A stretch of 64,000 nucleotides of DNA. Origin: CAZEMR01 sp964513465. Its GTDB lineage: Bacteria; Bacteroidota; Ignavibacteria; Kapaibacteriales; UBA2268. The notes beneath the pieces were generated by a model. That model was not told where the DNA came from. It saw nothing but the letters and a program-made list of their open reading frames with translations, and searched no databases. Shown piece by piece: positions 53,918 through 62,701 of the stretch (position 1 is its first letter; each line of letters begins with the position of its first letter). The stretch lies in NCBI GenBank assembly GCA_964513465.1, contig CAZEMR010000003.1:1-64000 (forward strand). The letters are read 5' to 3'. The translations under genes and the position numbers were made by a program.

Positions 53918-54499
53918 ATGGAACAAATATATATAGCAGATAAGTCATTCAATGGCATAGACTTTCACTCCGATCCGCTTTTACCCGGAGAATATGAATA
54001 TTGCAGATTTCTCAACTGCGATTTTTCTGATATCGACTTGTCCGGATATAAATTCATCGATTGCGAATTTTCAGGCTGCAATCTGAGTCTGGCGAAATTG
54101 CATGATACCGCATTCCGGGACGCAAAATTTGTGGATTGCAAGATGGCAGGACTGCGGTTCGAGGATTGCAACCAGTTCGGACTATCCTTCTGTTTCGATA
54201 AATGTATTTTAGATCAATCTTCTTTTTACAGATTAAAAATCGAAAAGACGTGGTTTCGAAATGCAAAATTGAGAGAAGCTGATTTCACGGGATGCGATCT
54301 TTCGGAATCGATTTTCGACAATTGCGATCTTGCCGGAGCTATTTTCGATAATACGGTCATCGAAAAAGCAGATTTCCGCACGTCATATAATTATTCGATC
54401 GATCCGGAAACTAACCGAATCAGGAAAGCGAAATTCTCGATTCATGGCCTCCCCGGATTGCTCGAAAGGCATGATATTATTATTGATTACACGAAATAA
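53918..54499 (+). CDS. pentapeptide-repeat-type protein
   Basis: The 193-residue protein has repeated A/C(D/N)LxxxxF-type five-residue steps: CRFLNCDFSDIDLSGYKFID, then CEFSGCNLSLAKLHDTAFRD and AKLREADFTGCDLSESIFDN, which fold as a square right-handed beta-helix. There is no signal peptide. Relatives of this size include the QnrB-like McbG group, but resistance cannot be inferred from the fold; most members have no known role. The end (about 165-193) is not repetitive. A bidirectional terminator follows. Confidence 0.85.
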   Translation: MEQIYIADKSFNGIDFHSDPLLPGEYEYCRFLNCDFSDIDLSGYKFIDCEFSGCNLSLAKLHDTAFRDAKFVDCKMAGLRFEDCNQFGLSFCFDKCILDQSSFYRLKIEKTWFRNAKLREADFTGCDLSESIFDNCDLAGAIFDNTVIEKADFRTSYNYSIDPETNRIRKAKFSIHGLPGLLERHDIIIDYTK

Positions 54500-54531
54500 C
54501 ATCAGTATTTTTGATTTAAATATTGAACCAA

Positions 54532-54571
54532 AATAAAGGGCCTTTCCCCGAATCCGAGGAAAGGCTTTATT
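54532..54571. terminator. bidirectional terminator between convergent genes
   Basis: AATAAAG...CCTTTCC (54532-54547) pairs with GGAAAGGCTTTATT (54558-54571) with a two-base bulge. AT-rich flanks give T-rich tails on both strands, ending the pentapeptide gene (plus) and the decarboxylase operon (minus). Confidence 0.85.
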
Positions 54572-54585
54572 GATTTATATATAAA

Positions 54586-55716
54586 TTATCCGAAAATCGA
54601 AATCAGAATGCCGGCTACGATTGCGGTGCCGATAACTCCGGCCACGTTGGGGCCCATGGCGTGCATCAGCAGGTAGTTCCGCTTGTTGGCCTTCTGGCCT
54701 TCGTTATGCGCAACGCGTGCTGCCATCGGAACGGCCGAGACCCCCGCAGCGCCAATCAGCGGATTGACTTTGCCGCCGGAAAGCTTATACATAATCTTGC
54801 CGAGCAATACGCCAGCTACGGTCGAAAGTCCGAATGCGAACACTCCGAGCACGAGAATTTTCAGCGTATCGAGCTGCAGAAAGCGGTCGGCAGTCATCGT
54901 AAGCCCAACACAAACGCCGAGGAAGAGCGTCACGATATTGACCAGCTCGTTCTGTGCCATACGCGAAAGGCGTTCGACAACTCCGCTTTCTTTGAGCAGA
55001 TTGCCGCCCATGAGCATAGCCAGCAGCGGCGCCGAGGGAGGTACGATAAGCACGCCCACTCCGGTGACGAGCAGCGGAAATATGATCTTGACTTTTTTCG
55101 ATACTGATTTTGGAGGTTCCATTACTACCTGGCGCTCTTTTTCGCTGGTCAGCCACTTCATGATTGGTGGCTGAATCAGCGGCACCAGCGCCATATATGA
55201 GTATGCCGAAACCGCGATCGGCCCCAACAGGTGAGGCGCCAGCTTCAGGCTCAGATAAATAGCGGTGGGGCCGTCGGCTCCTCCGATTATGCCGATTGCA
55301 GCAGCCTCGGAGAGATTGAATCCGAGAATTACTGCAATGGTCAGCGCAAAAAACACCCCGGCCTGGGCAGCAGCTCCGAGCAGAAAAGTCTTAGGCTGTG
55401 CGAGCAGAGGGCCGAAATCGGTCATCGCGCCGACGCCGAGAAATATCAGCGGCGGGAATATCTCGAGTTCGATACCCTGGGATATATAATAGAACAATCC
55501 GCCGACATGGTCTGCCGTTGGCACCGCCATCAGCCCGTGGTCGGGCAGATTGGCCAGAAATGCGCCGATGCCAATGGGCAGCAGGAGCAGCGGTTCGAAT
55601 TCTTTTTTGATCGCGAGATAGAACAGGACGCCCGAGATTATAAACATAACAATCTGGCCCCAGGTAAGATTCCAGAATCCCATCCCCTCGACGAATTTCA
55701 TTAATATGTCGAGCAT
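54586..55716 (-). CDS. sodium-pumping decarboxylase beta subunit
   Basis: The 376-residue, very hydrophobic protein has about nine to ten membrane segments and the family motifs FLGVGAMTDFGPLLA, GIIGGADGPTAIYLSLKLA, with the conserved Asp of the sodium site, and GPNVAGVIGTAIVAGIL. It is the membrane subunit (OadB/GcdB/MmdB type) that couples decarboxylation of biotin-bound CO2 to export of Na+. It is the last gene of a four-gene operon with the biotin carrier 10 bases upstream. Confidence 0.95.
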   Translation of the reverse strand: MLDILMKFVEGMGFWNLTWGQIVMFIISGVLFYLAIKKEFEPLLLLPIGIGAFLANLPDHGLMAVPTADHVGGLFYYISQGIELEIFPPLIFLGVGAMTDFGPLLAQPKTFLLGAAAQAGVFFALTIAVILGFNLSEAAAIGIIGGADGPTAIYLSLKLAPHLLGPIAVSAYSYMALVPLIQPPIMKWLTSEKERQVVMEPPKSVSKKVKIIFPLLVTGVGVLIVPPSAPLLAMLMGGNLLKESGVVERLSRMAQNELVNIVTLFLGVCVGLTMTADRFLQLDTLKILVLGVFAFGLSTVAGVLLGKIMYKLSGGKVNPLIGAAGVSAVPMAARVAHNEGQKANKRNYLLMHAMGPNVAGVIGTAIVAGILISIFG

Positions 55717-55726
55717 TTTCTATACC

Positions 55727-56146
55727 TTATTCAAATGTTAACAACTCCTGTCCGGATTCGATATGGTCGTTTACCTTTACCTTAATCGATTCGATCCTGC
55801 CGTTCACGGGCGATGAGATATTGGTCTTCATCTTCATTGCTTCGAGCACAAAAAGAATGTCGTTTTCTTTAACTTCCTGGCCTTCTTTGACGGGTATTTC
55901 GAGTACCACGCCATTGATGGGCGAGGTCAGGTTCTTCTCATCGCCAGTTGCGACTGGAGCTTTGGATTTTGGGGCCTTTGCCGGCGATTTAAATCCCGGG
56001 CGGGGCGATATTCCCATATCGCGGTTGCCGGTGCGGTCGACGTGCGGAGGAACGAATCGCCCGCCGTTGAGTTCTTCGTCGTCTTCGAGCACTTCGACTT
56101 CCACTTCGTAAGATTTTCCGTTCACTGTTATTTTGAGCTTTTTCAT
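55727..56146 (-). CDS. biotin carboxyl carrier subunit of the decarboxylase
   Basis: The 139-residue protein has a flexible Pro/Ala/Lys-rich linker (about 45-70) and a C-terminal biotinyl domain with VLEAMKMKTNI, where the middle Lys of MKM is biotinylated. It carries the carboxyl group from the carboxyltransferase to the membrane subunit. The start overlaps the stop of the upstream oadG-like gene (TAATG), with AAGGACAAGG upstream. Confidence 0.95.
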   Translation of the reverse strand: MKKLKITVNGKSYEVEVEVLEDDEELNGGRFVPPHVDRTGNRDMGISPRPGFKSPAKAPKSKAPVATGDEKNLTSPINGVVLEIPVKEGQEVKENDILFVLEAMKMKTNISSPVNGRIESIKVKVNDHIESGQELLTFE

Positions 56147-56514
56147 TACCTTGTCCTTTTGGTTAGATTATGAGATGCCATTACTGTAGATCGGCCGGAA
56201 ACCGCCCACGATCCGCCAGTATGCTGATCGTGAAGATATTGGATATGCCTGATCCGAACAGGTTTCCGGATAATTTCCATAGCCGCAGCCGTTAAAACTG
56301 CGATAAGCTGAGTATCATCTTCTTCCTTAGCAGCCGGCCTGGACTGTCTGATTGGCGCGGGTGCTTCTTCTTTTTTAGTTAATATCTTTAATGTAAATAA
56401 CTTGTCAGATTTTTTCATTAGCCATATCAGAAACGAAAAAAATGCCAGCGAACTAAATACGCCAAGCACACCGACAAATAATATTACCAGTGATTGTATT
56501 ATATTATCAGTCAT
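56146..56514 (-). CDS. OadG-family small membrane subunit
   Basis: The 122-residue protein has one N-terminal membrane helix (IIQSLVILFVGVLGVFSSLA), a charged Pro/Ala linker, and a C-terminal AVLTAAAMEIIRKPVRIRHI helix with SWAVSGRSTVMASHN, the tail seen in OadG/MmdD subunits that hold the complex together. I choose ATG 56514, 13 bases after the mmdA stop; the longer frame from 56598 lies inside mmdA. It overlaps the biotin carrier gene by one base. Confidence 0.88.
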   Translation of the reverse strand: MTDNIIQSLVILFVGVLGVFSSLAFFSFLIWLMKKSDKLFTLKILTKKEEAPAPIRQSRPAAKEEDDTQLIAVLTAAAMEIIRKPVRIRHIQYLHDQHTGGSWAVSGRSTVMASHNLTKRTR

Positions 56515-56527
56515 TTCTCTATCCGAA

Positions 56528-58081
56528 TTATAGTGGTATAAGTCCGTGTTTTTTCTGCGGCCGAAGCTCGCGTTTGTTAACAAGGGATTCGAGCGCAATT
56601 GTCAGATACTGGCGCGTGTTTCTGGGCTCTATGATCGAATCAACGACGCCCTCGTCTGCTGCCGGATAAGGGCTGGCGAATTCGTGACGGTATTTCTCGA
56701 TCATTTCCCTGCGCTTGGCAATCGGGTCGTCTGCGGATTTTATATCCTTTTTGAATAAGACCGACACCGCGCCTTCGGCTCCCATTACTGCGATCTCGGC
56801 TGTAGGCCAAGCAGCAACGCGGTCTGCTCCGAGGCTTTTCGCACTCATTGCCAGATATGCGCCGCCGTAAGCTTTGCGAACCACTACGGTCAGCTTGGGC
56901 ACCGTGCATGCCGAAAAAGCAAAGAGCATTTTTGCGCCGTGGCGTATAATGCCGCCGAATTCCTGCTCGATACCCGGCATAAAACCCGGTACATCGACGA
57001 ACGTAATCAGTGGGATATTGAATGCGTTGCAAAATCTGATAAAGCGTGATGCTTTGTCCGAGGCGTCGATATCGATGGTGCCGAATTTTTCCATTGGCTG
57101 GTTGGCTACCACTCCGACCACCCTGCCGTTCAATCGCGCAAAGCATATGATTATATTCCGCGCAAAGTGGGCCTGCACCTCGAATATGGAATCGGGATCG
57201 AATACGCGCTCGAGAATCTCGTACATATCATAGGGATCCCGGGGGTCGTCGGGTACGATGGTGTTGAGGTATTCGTCCTCGACTATTTCGAGTTCACCGG
57301 TGCCGATCAGCGGCGGGTCCTCGGTATTATTTGCCGGCAAATAGCTGAGCAGACGCCTGGATATATTGATCGCATCCTGGTCGTCTTTTGCTATAAAGTG
57401 GCAGTTGCCGCTGAAAGTGGCCTGGGCCATGGCTCCGCCGAGCTCTTCTGCCGAGATTTCCTCGCCGGTGGCTTCTTTGATTACTTGCGGGCCGGCGATA
57501 AACATCTTGCCGGTGCCATCGACCATAATCACGAAATCCATCAGCGCTGGCGAGTATGCCGCGCCGCCTGCACAAGGGCCTGCTATAATCGATATCTGGG
57601 GCACCACGCCCGAAAGCAGTGTATTATGATAAAAAATCTGTCCGTATCCGCGGAGCGAATCAATGCCTTCCTGAATTCTCGCGCCGCCGCTATCGTTGAC
57701 TGCGACATATGGGGCGCCGTTTTTGAGGGCATTGTTCATAATTTCGCAAATTTTCCATGCGTGCTTCCACCCTACGCTGCCTCCCATAACCGTGAAATCC
57801 TGGGAGGATGAATAAACCAGTCGGCCGTCTACTGCTCCAACGGCAGTGACCACACCGTCGCCGGGCAGATCTTTTTTGTCGAGCCCGAACTGTGTGCTGC
57901 TGTGTTTGGCGAATCTATGCAATTCGTCGAAAAAGGCATTGTCGTAGAGTACTTCGAGCCGTTCGCGGGCTGTCAGTTTCCCTGCTTTGTGCTGTTGTTC
58001 GATCTTGTCTTTACCGCCTCCGAGCAAAGCTTTCTGATTCTTCTGGCGTAATTCTTCAATTTTTTCTCTGACTGTTGCCAT
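56528..58081 (-). CDS. acyl-CoA carboxyltransferase subunit (MmdA/PccB type)
   Basis: The 517-residue protein matches the alpha subunit of methylmalonyl-CoA decarboxylase and the beta subunit of propionyl-CoA carboxylase: KLTARERLEVLYD near the start, VNDSGGARIQEGIDSL, GPCAGGAAYSPAL in the acyl-CoA site and FVDVPGFMPGIEQE with RKAYGGAYLAM in the biotin site. With the OadG-like, biotin carrier and beta subunits encoded directly downstream, it should take CO2 from methylmalonyl-CoA (or a close relative) and drive Na+ export. No biotin carboxylase is in the operon, so the complex works in the decarboxylating direction. AAAGAAAT precedes the ATG. Confidence 0.94.
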   Translation of the reverse strand: MATVREKIEELRQKNQKALLGGGKDKIEQQHKAGKLTARERLEVLYDNAFFDELHRFAKHSSTQFGLDKKDLPGDGVVTAVGAVDGRLVYSSSQDFTVMGGSVGWKHAWKICEIMNNALKNGAPYVAVNDSGGARIQEGIDSLRGYGQIFYHNTLLSGVVPQISIIAGPCAGGAAYSPALMDFVIMVDGTGKMFIAGPQVIKEATGEEISAEELGGAMAQATFSGNCHFIAKDDQDAINISRRLLSYLPANNTEDPPLIGTGELEIVEDEYLNTIVPDDPRDPYDMYEILERVFDPDSIFEVQAHFARNIIICFARLNGRVVGVVANQPMEKFGTIDIDASDKASRFIRFCNAFNIPLITFVDVPGFMPGIEQEFGGIIRHGAKMLFAFSACTVPKLTVVVRKAYGGAYLAMSAKSLGADRVAAWPTAEIAVMGAEGAVSVLFKKDIKSADDPIAKRREMIEKYRHEFASPYPAADEGVVDSIIEPRNTRQYLTIALESLVNKRELRPQKKHGLIPL

Positions 58082-58202
58082 ATTTCTTTAATCGAATATC
58101 CATAAAAATGAAATGCAAAATGAATTAAGATTCAAAATTATCAATAAGCTCGTAAATAAAAAAGGAATTAATCAGATTTTTTTGAATTAATTTATACAAT
58201 AA

Positions 58203-58252
58203 ACCGGGGGCGGCGGCCGGAGCCTCTATGGACGCCGGTCGCCAGATTCATC
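58203..58252 (-). terminator. GC-rich hairpin downstream of the CheB-CheR gene
   Basis: In an AT-rich gap, a GC-rich stretch on the minus strand lets ACCGG(CG) pair with (CG)CCCCCGGT, followed by TTTATTG. It could end the long chemosensory gene about 75 bases after its stop. The stem is imperfect, so this is tentative. The rest of 58082-58327 holds no gene. Confidence 0.35.
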
Positions 58253-58327
58253 ATGATTAAATTATTGATATATATAAAGATTTTTGAGCAGCGATCAAAA
58301 ATTGTTTTTGCATCGCACGCATGAGGA

Positions 58328-61300
58328 TTATTCCGTTTCGCGCAGCTTTTTGCGAGACAATGTGTCGATGCTGAATACAGCGCCGATAGGCCGACCGTTT
58401 TCGTCGAACATGGGCGCTCCGTTGACCGAAATGGGTACAATCCGTCCATCTGGCCATTTTATTTTTTCTTTGTAGTCATAAATAGTTTTTTTGTCCTTCA
58501 TAATCAGATTGAATATTCTCTTTTCGTCAGGGATGGGATTGCCTTCCATATCTGTGCTCTTCCATTCGGGGTCGTTATATGTGCGGCTGGTGATTTTGTC
58601 TTTTTCGAGTCCGAGTATTTCTTCCGCTCGTTTGTTTGCGAACATTATGTTGCCGGAGCTGTCCACCATGGTTTTCCCGACGGGGCTGCTTTCGAGTATG
58701 CGTATCATCAGATTATGTTTGCGCTCGAGCTGCTCTTCGTAGCTTTTGATTTCGGTGATGTCGATAAATGTAACCACTACTCCCTTTACTGCGTTTTCGA
58801 GCGTGCGGTATGGCACTATTTTCATCAGATACCATTTGCCGTGGTTATTGCGCACTTCTTTCTGAAGATGGTTAAGGGTCTCGAGTACGTATTCGATATC
58901 CGGTATAAATTTATCGTAATCCAGATTGTGCGAAATATGCTTTATCGGGCGCCCGACGTCGTTTTCGATCAGGTTGATTGTCTCGGTCACTCCTGGAGTG
59001 AATTTGCGTATGCGAAGATCGAGATCGAGGAATATCGTGCCCGCATAAGTGTTTGCCATCCAGTTGCTTATGTCGTTGTTCAGCTCGGTCAGCTCGTCGA
59101 TTTTTTTCTGATATTCGGAATTGACCGTATATAGCTCTTCGTTGACCGACTGGAGCTCTTCGTTGGTGCTCTGCAGCTCTTCGTTAGATGCGATTAGTTC
59201 TTCGTTGGTGGCCTGAAGCTCTTCGTTAGAGGTCTCGAGCTCTTCGATAGTTGCCTGTAGATTTTCGCGGGTGTACTGCAGTTCCTGCTCAAGATCATTG
59301 ATGCGCTGCTCGGATTTTGCGTCCATGTCGAAGTTGTCGTACTCGAGGGTTTTAGGATCGGGTACCGGTTTCTCGTCGAGCACCACCAGAGCATGCATTT
59401 TATTTTTTTCGTCCATCTCGATCGGGCGGACGAACATATCGAGCAGAATTTTGTTATCGTTATGATTTACCACCAGATTGCTATAGCTGATTTCCTCTTT
59501 TTCTTTGAGCACTTTATGCAATGCAGTGCCCAGCGCAATAGAAAGATCGGGGTGAATCATCTTCATTATATTATATACGATCCTGCCGGAGGGCAGCCGG
59601 ACAAATTTGTTCGCATCCTTGAAGATATGCACTACCTCGTAGCTTTGATCTACCAAAAGCGCCGATGGCACAAAATCAGTGTACAGTTTTTTTTCGATTT
59701 TGTCTATCAGTTCGGCTTTGTGGCTTTGTCGGGCGCTGCGTTCCTGACGGCTGGTTGCTATCTGTCGCACGGAATTGGACAGCATGGGAGAGGTCAGATC
59801 GTTAATTTCGGGTGGTCTGCCGCCTTCTTTGCATCGATATATCTTGTGTTTCGAATTTATTGTATCGAAGTGCGTTTCCATTTCGCCGACAGATTCGCTT
59901 GTGCCGAGCAATAGGTAGCCGCCGCTGACAAGCGAGAAACGGAATGCCGACAGCACTTTTTTCTGTAGCGAGGGTTTCAGATATATAAGCAGATTGCGGC
60001 AGCTTATCATATTGATTTTCGAAAAGGGCGGATCTTTTATAATATTATGAGTAGCGAATATTACCATCTGACGAATGGTTTCGCTTACCTGAAACATATC
60101 GTTTTTCTTGGTGAAGTATTTTTTGATATGCTCTTCCGACACATCTGTAAGGATCGAGGCAGGATATACTCCGGCGCTGGCGTACTCAATCGAGTCGCGG
60201 TCGATATCGGTTGCGAATATCTTTATATCATAATATGAATTGATTTTGTCCATATGCTCGCGGAACATTATGGCCAGACTGTATGCCTCCTCGCCAGTGG
60301 AACATCCCACATCCCATACCCGGATCACTTTGCGTTCGGAGTTCTCGGTGAATATTCGTGGAATAATGCTTTCTTTTACTACTTCGAATACTTCCGTATC
60401 CCTGAAGAATTTGGTAACTCCTATAAGTATTTCTTTATATAAAGTGCCTATTTCCGAGCTGGACTGCATCAGATAATCGACGTATTCCTCAATATTATCT
60501 ATCTGATTTATACTCATCCTGCGTTCTATGCGCCGGATGATCGTGTTGGGCTTGTAGTAGGTAAAGTCGGTGCCGCTCTCGCTTCGAATGAGCGAGAGTA
60601 TTTTAGAATACGCATCCTCGTGGCGGACGGCGAGGTTCCGGCTGCTTTCAGTTCTCGATACATACGGATGCTTGATATAATTTACCAGCTGTGCACCCAT
60701 TTTCTCGGGCGGCAGGATATAATCCACCAGTCCGGTCGAGATAGCGCTCTTGGGCATTCCGTCGAATTTGGCAGAGTTTTCGTCCTGCACCATTACCATG
60801 CCGCCGGCGCCCTTGATAGCGCGCACTCCGAGCGAGCCGTCGCTGCCGGTGCCGGAAAGCACCACCCCGATTGACCGCTCTGCCAGATCCTCGGCAAGCG
60901 AGCGGAAGAATATATCGATCGGCAGATTCAATCCCTGTTGGTGGTTCTGCTCGTTTAGATATAACTTCCGATGGAAAATCGTCATATTTTTCTTGGGCGG
61001 AATCAGGTAAATGCAGTGGGGCTTTAATTTCATCCCGTCCTTAACACGGAATATTTCCATAGATGTATGCTTAGACAAAAGCTCGAGCATCAGGCTTTTA
61101 TAATCCGGCGACAGATGCTGCACCACCACAAATGAGCAATTGATGTTGGGTGGCATGTTTTTGAAAAATGTCTCGAGCGCTTCAAGCCCCCCGGCCGAAG
61201 CTCCGACTCCGACCACAGAGAAGTTCTCGCTGTCTGTTTCTTTGTCAATCTCCTGATCGGATATCTGCGGGATATCATTTTTCAAATCCGGATTGTCCGG

Positions 61301-61330
61301 CTTGTCGGAATTTTGAGTGCTTTTTTCCAT
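58328..61330 (-). CDS. CheB-CheR-PAS fusion protein
   Basis: The 1000-residue protein has a CheB methylesterase domain (about 35-225; Ser45 in GVGASAGGLEAL, His in VVQHLSPDYKSL, Asp in GTGSDGSLG), a CheR methyltransferase domain (about 235-505; VWDVGCSTGEEAYSLAI, ISCRNLLIYLKPSL), a PAS domain (about 555-665), a long coiled coil of NEELQ-type repeats (about 690-775) and two further PAS domains (about 780-1000). It ends right after the last PAS domain; the histidine kinase domain found in many relatives is missing. It acts in the cytosol on chemoreceptors or a related signalling pathway. No other chemotaxis gene is in the window. Confidence 0.94.
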   Translation of the reverse strand: MEKSTQNSDKPDNPDLKNDIPQISDQEIDKETDSENFSVVGVGASAGGLEALETFFKNMPPNINCSFVVVQHLSPDYKSLMLELLSKHTSMEIFRVKDGMKLKPHCIYLIPPKKNMTIFHRKLYLNEQNHQQGLNLPIDIFFRSLAEDLAERSIGVVLSGTGSDGSLGVRAIKGAGGMVMVQDENSAKFDGMPKSAISTGLVDYILPPEKMGAQLVNYIKHPYVSRTESSRNLAVRHEDAYSKILSLIRSESGTDFTYYKPNTIIRRIERRMSINQIDNIEEYVDYLMQSSSEIGTLYKEILIGVTKFFRDTEVFEVVKESIIPRIFTENSERKVIRVWDVGCSTGEEAYSLAIMFREHMDKINSYYDIKIFATDIDRDSIEYASAGVYPASILTDVSEEHIKKYFTKKNDMFQVSETIRQMVIFATHNIIKDPPFSKINMISCRNLLIYLKPSLQKKVLSAFRFSLVSGGYLLLGTSESVGEMETHFDTINSKHKIYRCKEGGRPPEINDLTSPMLSNSVRQIATSRQERSARQSHKAELIDKIEKKLYTDFVPSALLVDQSYEVVHIFKDANKFVRLPSGRIVYNIMKMIHPDLSIALGTALHKVLKEKEEISYSNLVVNHNDNKILLDMFVRPIEMDEKNKMHALVVLDEKPVPDPKTLEYDNFDMDAKSEQRINDLEQELQYTRENLQATIEELETSNEELQATNEELIASNEELQSTNEELQSVNEELYTVNSEYQKKIDELTELNNDISNWMANTYAGTIFLDLDLRIRKFTPGVTETINLIENDVGRPIKHISHNLDYDKFIPDIEYVLETLNHLQKEVRNNHGKWYLMKIVPYRTLENAVKGVVVTFIDITEIKSYEEQLERKHNLMIRILESSPVGKTMVDSSGNIMFANKRAEEILGLEKDKITSRTYNDPEWKSTDMEGNPIPDEKRIFNLIMKDKKTIYDYKEKIKWPDGRIVPISVNGAPMFDENGRPIGAVFSIDTLSRKKLRETE

Positions 61331-61459
61331 ATTGCAATGCGAAAATATGATTTAATTCTACATCAATATATTTATTTACTATCATTACTAAGTTAGAGAA
61401 TTAATGGGATTTTGGCAAAATTTCTTTTTCAAAAAAATATTGATAATTAAACGAAAATG

Positions 61460-61491
61460 TTGTATATATGTTTTTAATTAAAGTACATTTT
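61460..61491 (+). promoter_or_regulatory. possible Bacteroidota-type promoter of the PEGA lipoprotein gene
   Basis: TTG (61460-61462) and TACATTTT (61484-61491) are 21 bases apart, close to TTG-N19/20-TAnnTTTG with one mismatch in the -7 box. It lies 23 bases before the ATG at 61515. Confidence 0.4.
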
Positions 61492-61514
61492 TAAAACATA
61501 TCTTTGGAAAAAGC

Positions 61515-61931
61515 ATGAAACAATTTGTCAAATTCTCTCCAATTGCTGCTATTCTTATTTGCTGCGCTTTAATGCTCAACGCCTGCGGCCTGATTTTCAG
61601 CGGTACTCACGACGAAGTTCAGATGCATTCCTCGCCCGAACAAGCTGATATTTATATCGATGGCCAATACCGCGGATCGACACCCATGAAGCTCAAACTC
61701 CGCTCCGACCAGGACTATCTGGTCGAATTCCGTAAGGAAGGCTACGAAACACGCACCGTCAACCTTACCTGCTCCGTTGGCGCCGGATATGTAATCCTTG
61801 ATATCCTGCTTGGCGTAGTGCCCATTATCATCGACGCAGCCACCGGCGGCTGGTACACACTCGACCAGTACAACGTCGGCGTAACACTGCCGGAGAAATC
61901 CACATCTCGTTTGTATCTTGATTATAAATAG
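61515..61931 (+). CDS. PEGA-domain lipoprotein
   Basis: The 138-residue protein has a lipoprotein signal peptide with lipobox LNAC followed by GLIFSG (Cys at about residue 24). A PEGA domain follows (about 36-80; SSPEQADIYIDGQYRGSTP with FRKEGYETRTVNL). Then come a hydrophobic segment (GYVILDILLGVVPIIID) and a short polar tail. PEGA domains are small beta modules in envelope proteins. TGGAAAAAGC precedes the ATG. A terminator follows. Function unknown; probably a cell-envelope component. Confidence 0.88.
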   Translation: MKQFVKFSPIAAILICCALMLNACGLIFSGTHDEVQMHSSPEQADIYIDGQYRGSTPMKLKLRSDQDYLVEFRKEGYETRTVNLTCSVGAGYVILDILLGVVPIIIDAATGGWYTLDQYNVGVTLPEKSTSRLYLDYK

Positions 61932-61941
61932 TTATATTACA

Positions 61942-61974
61942 GCCTCCGGCCATTATCGCCGGGGGCATGTTTTA
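61942..61974 (+). terminator. rho-independent terminator of the PEGA lipoprotein gene
   Basis: GCCTCCGGC (61942-61950) pairs with GCCGGGGGC (61958-61966) with one G-U pair, followed by ATGTTTTATC. Confidence 0.8.
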
Positions 61975-61993
61975 TCAATAACTATTTATTTAT

Positions 61994-62701
61994 ATGCTGA
62001 TCCGCAATCTCATAGTTTATCTCATATTTCTTCCGATGGTCTCCTGCGGCCAGTCCTCCGATAGCTTCCGCGAAATGCGCCTGGATATGGTCGATCGCCA
62101 GATCGATGCCCGTGGAATAGATTCCCCGGAAGTATTACGCGCAATGAGAAAAGTACCCCGCCACAAGCTTGTTCCCGAAAAATACCGCACAATGGCATAC
62201 TCGGACACACCATTGCCAATTGGCAAAGGCCAGACAATTTCGCAGCCTTATATCGTCGCATTTATGACCGAAGCGCTCGACCCGGGTCCCGACGATAAAG
62301 TGCTCGAAATCGGCACCGGATCGGGGTACCAGGCGGCAGTTCTCGCCGAAATTGTCGATTCGGTCTTTACCATCGAAATATTCGAAGAGCTGGCCGACAC
62401 CGCGCGAGCCAGACTCCACCGGCTGGGCTACGATAATGTAGTTGTCCGCCATGGTGACGGCTACCAGGGCTGGGCCGCCCATGCGCCATACGATGCGATC
62501 ATAGTCACTTGTTCGCCGCATAATATCCCTACGCCGCTGAAAGAGCAGCTCGCCGAGGGCGGCCGGATGATTATCCCGGTCGGCGAAGGCGATAGCCAGT
62601 ATCTCGTGCTGCTCCGCAAATCGGGCGGACGAATTATCGAACAAAAAACGCTGCCCGTGCGCTTCGTCCCTATGATCCGCGAGGACGGCAGCGAGTATTA
62701 A
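61994..62701 (+). CDS. pcm: protein-L-isoaspartate O-methyltransferase with lipoprotein signal
   Basis: The 235-residue protein has the full PIMT core: RDxMVxxQ-like MRLDMVDRQIDARGI, YSDTPLPIGKGQTISQPYIV, the SAM-binding LEIGTGSGYQAAVLAEI and HGDGYQGW. The enzyme methylates isoaspartyl residues to start their repair. The N-terminus is a hydrophobic stretch ending in the lipobox MVSCGQ (Cys about residue 18), so it is predicted to be an exported lipoprotein rather than cytosolic. An internal cytosolic start is unlikely because the core begins right after the signal. The stop overlaps the stop of the convergent gene (TTAA). Confidence 0.9.
   Translation: MLIRNLIVYLIFLPMVSCGQSSDSFREMRLDMVDRQIDARGIDSPEVLRAMRKVPRHKLVPEKYRTMAYSDTPLPIGKGQTISQPYIVAFMTEALDPGPDDKVLEIGTGSGYQAAVLAEIVDSVFTIEIFEELADTARARLHRLGYDNVVVRHGDGYQGWAAHAPYDAIIVTCSPHNIPTPLKEQLAEGGRMIIPVGEGDSQYLVLLRKSGGRIIEQKTLPVRFVPMIREDGSEY

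Noticed and set aside
53918..54499. The pentapeptide-type protein as a quinolone-resistance (Qnr) determinant
   Set aside because: The fold class alone does not show that function, and no loop or motif specific to Qnr can be recognised.
59080..59290. Near-repeat of GCTCTTCGTT units as a possible DNA repeat array
   Set aside because: The units encode the NEELQ coiled-coil repeats of the CheB-CheR-PAS protein and vary in the codon positions expected for protein repeats.
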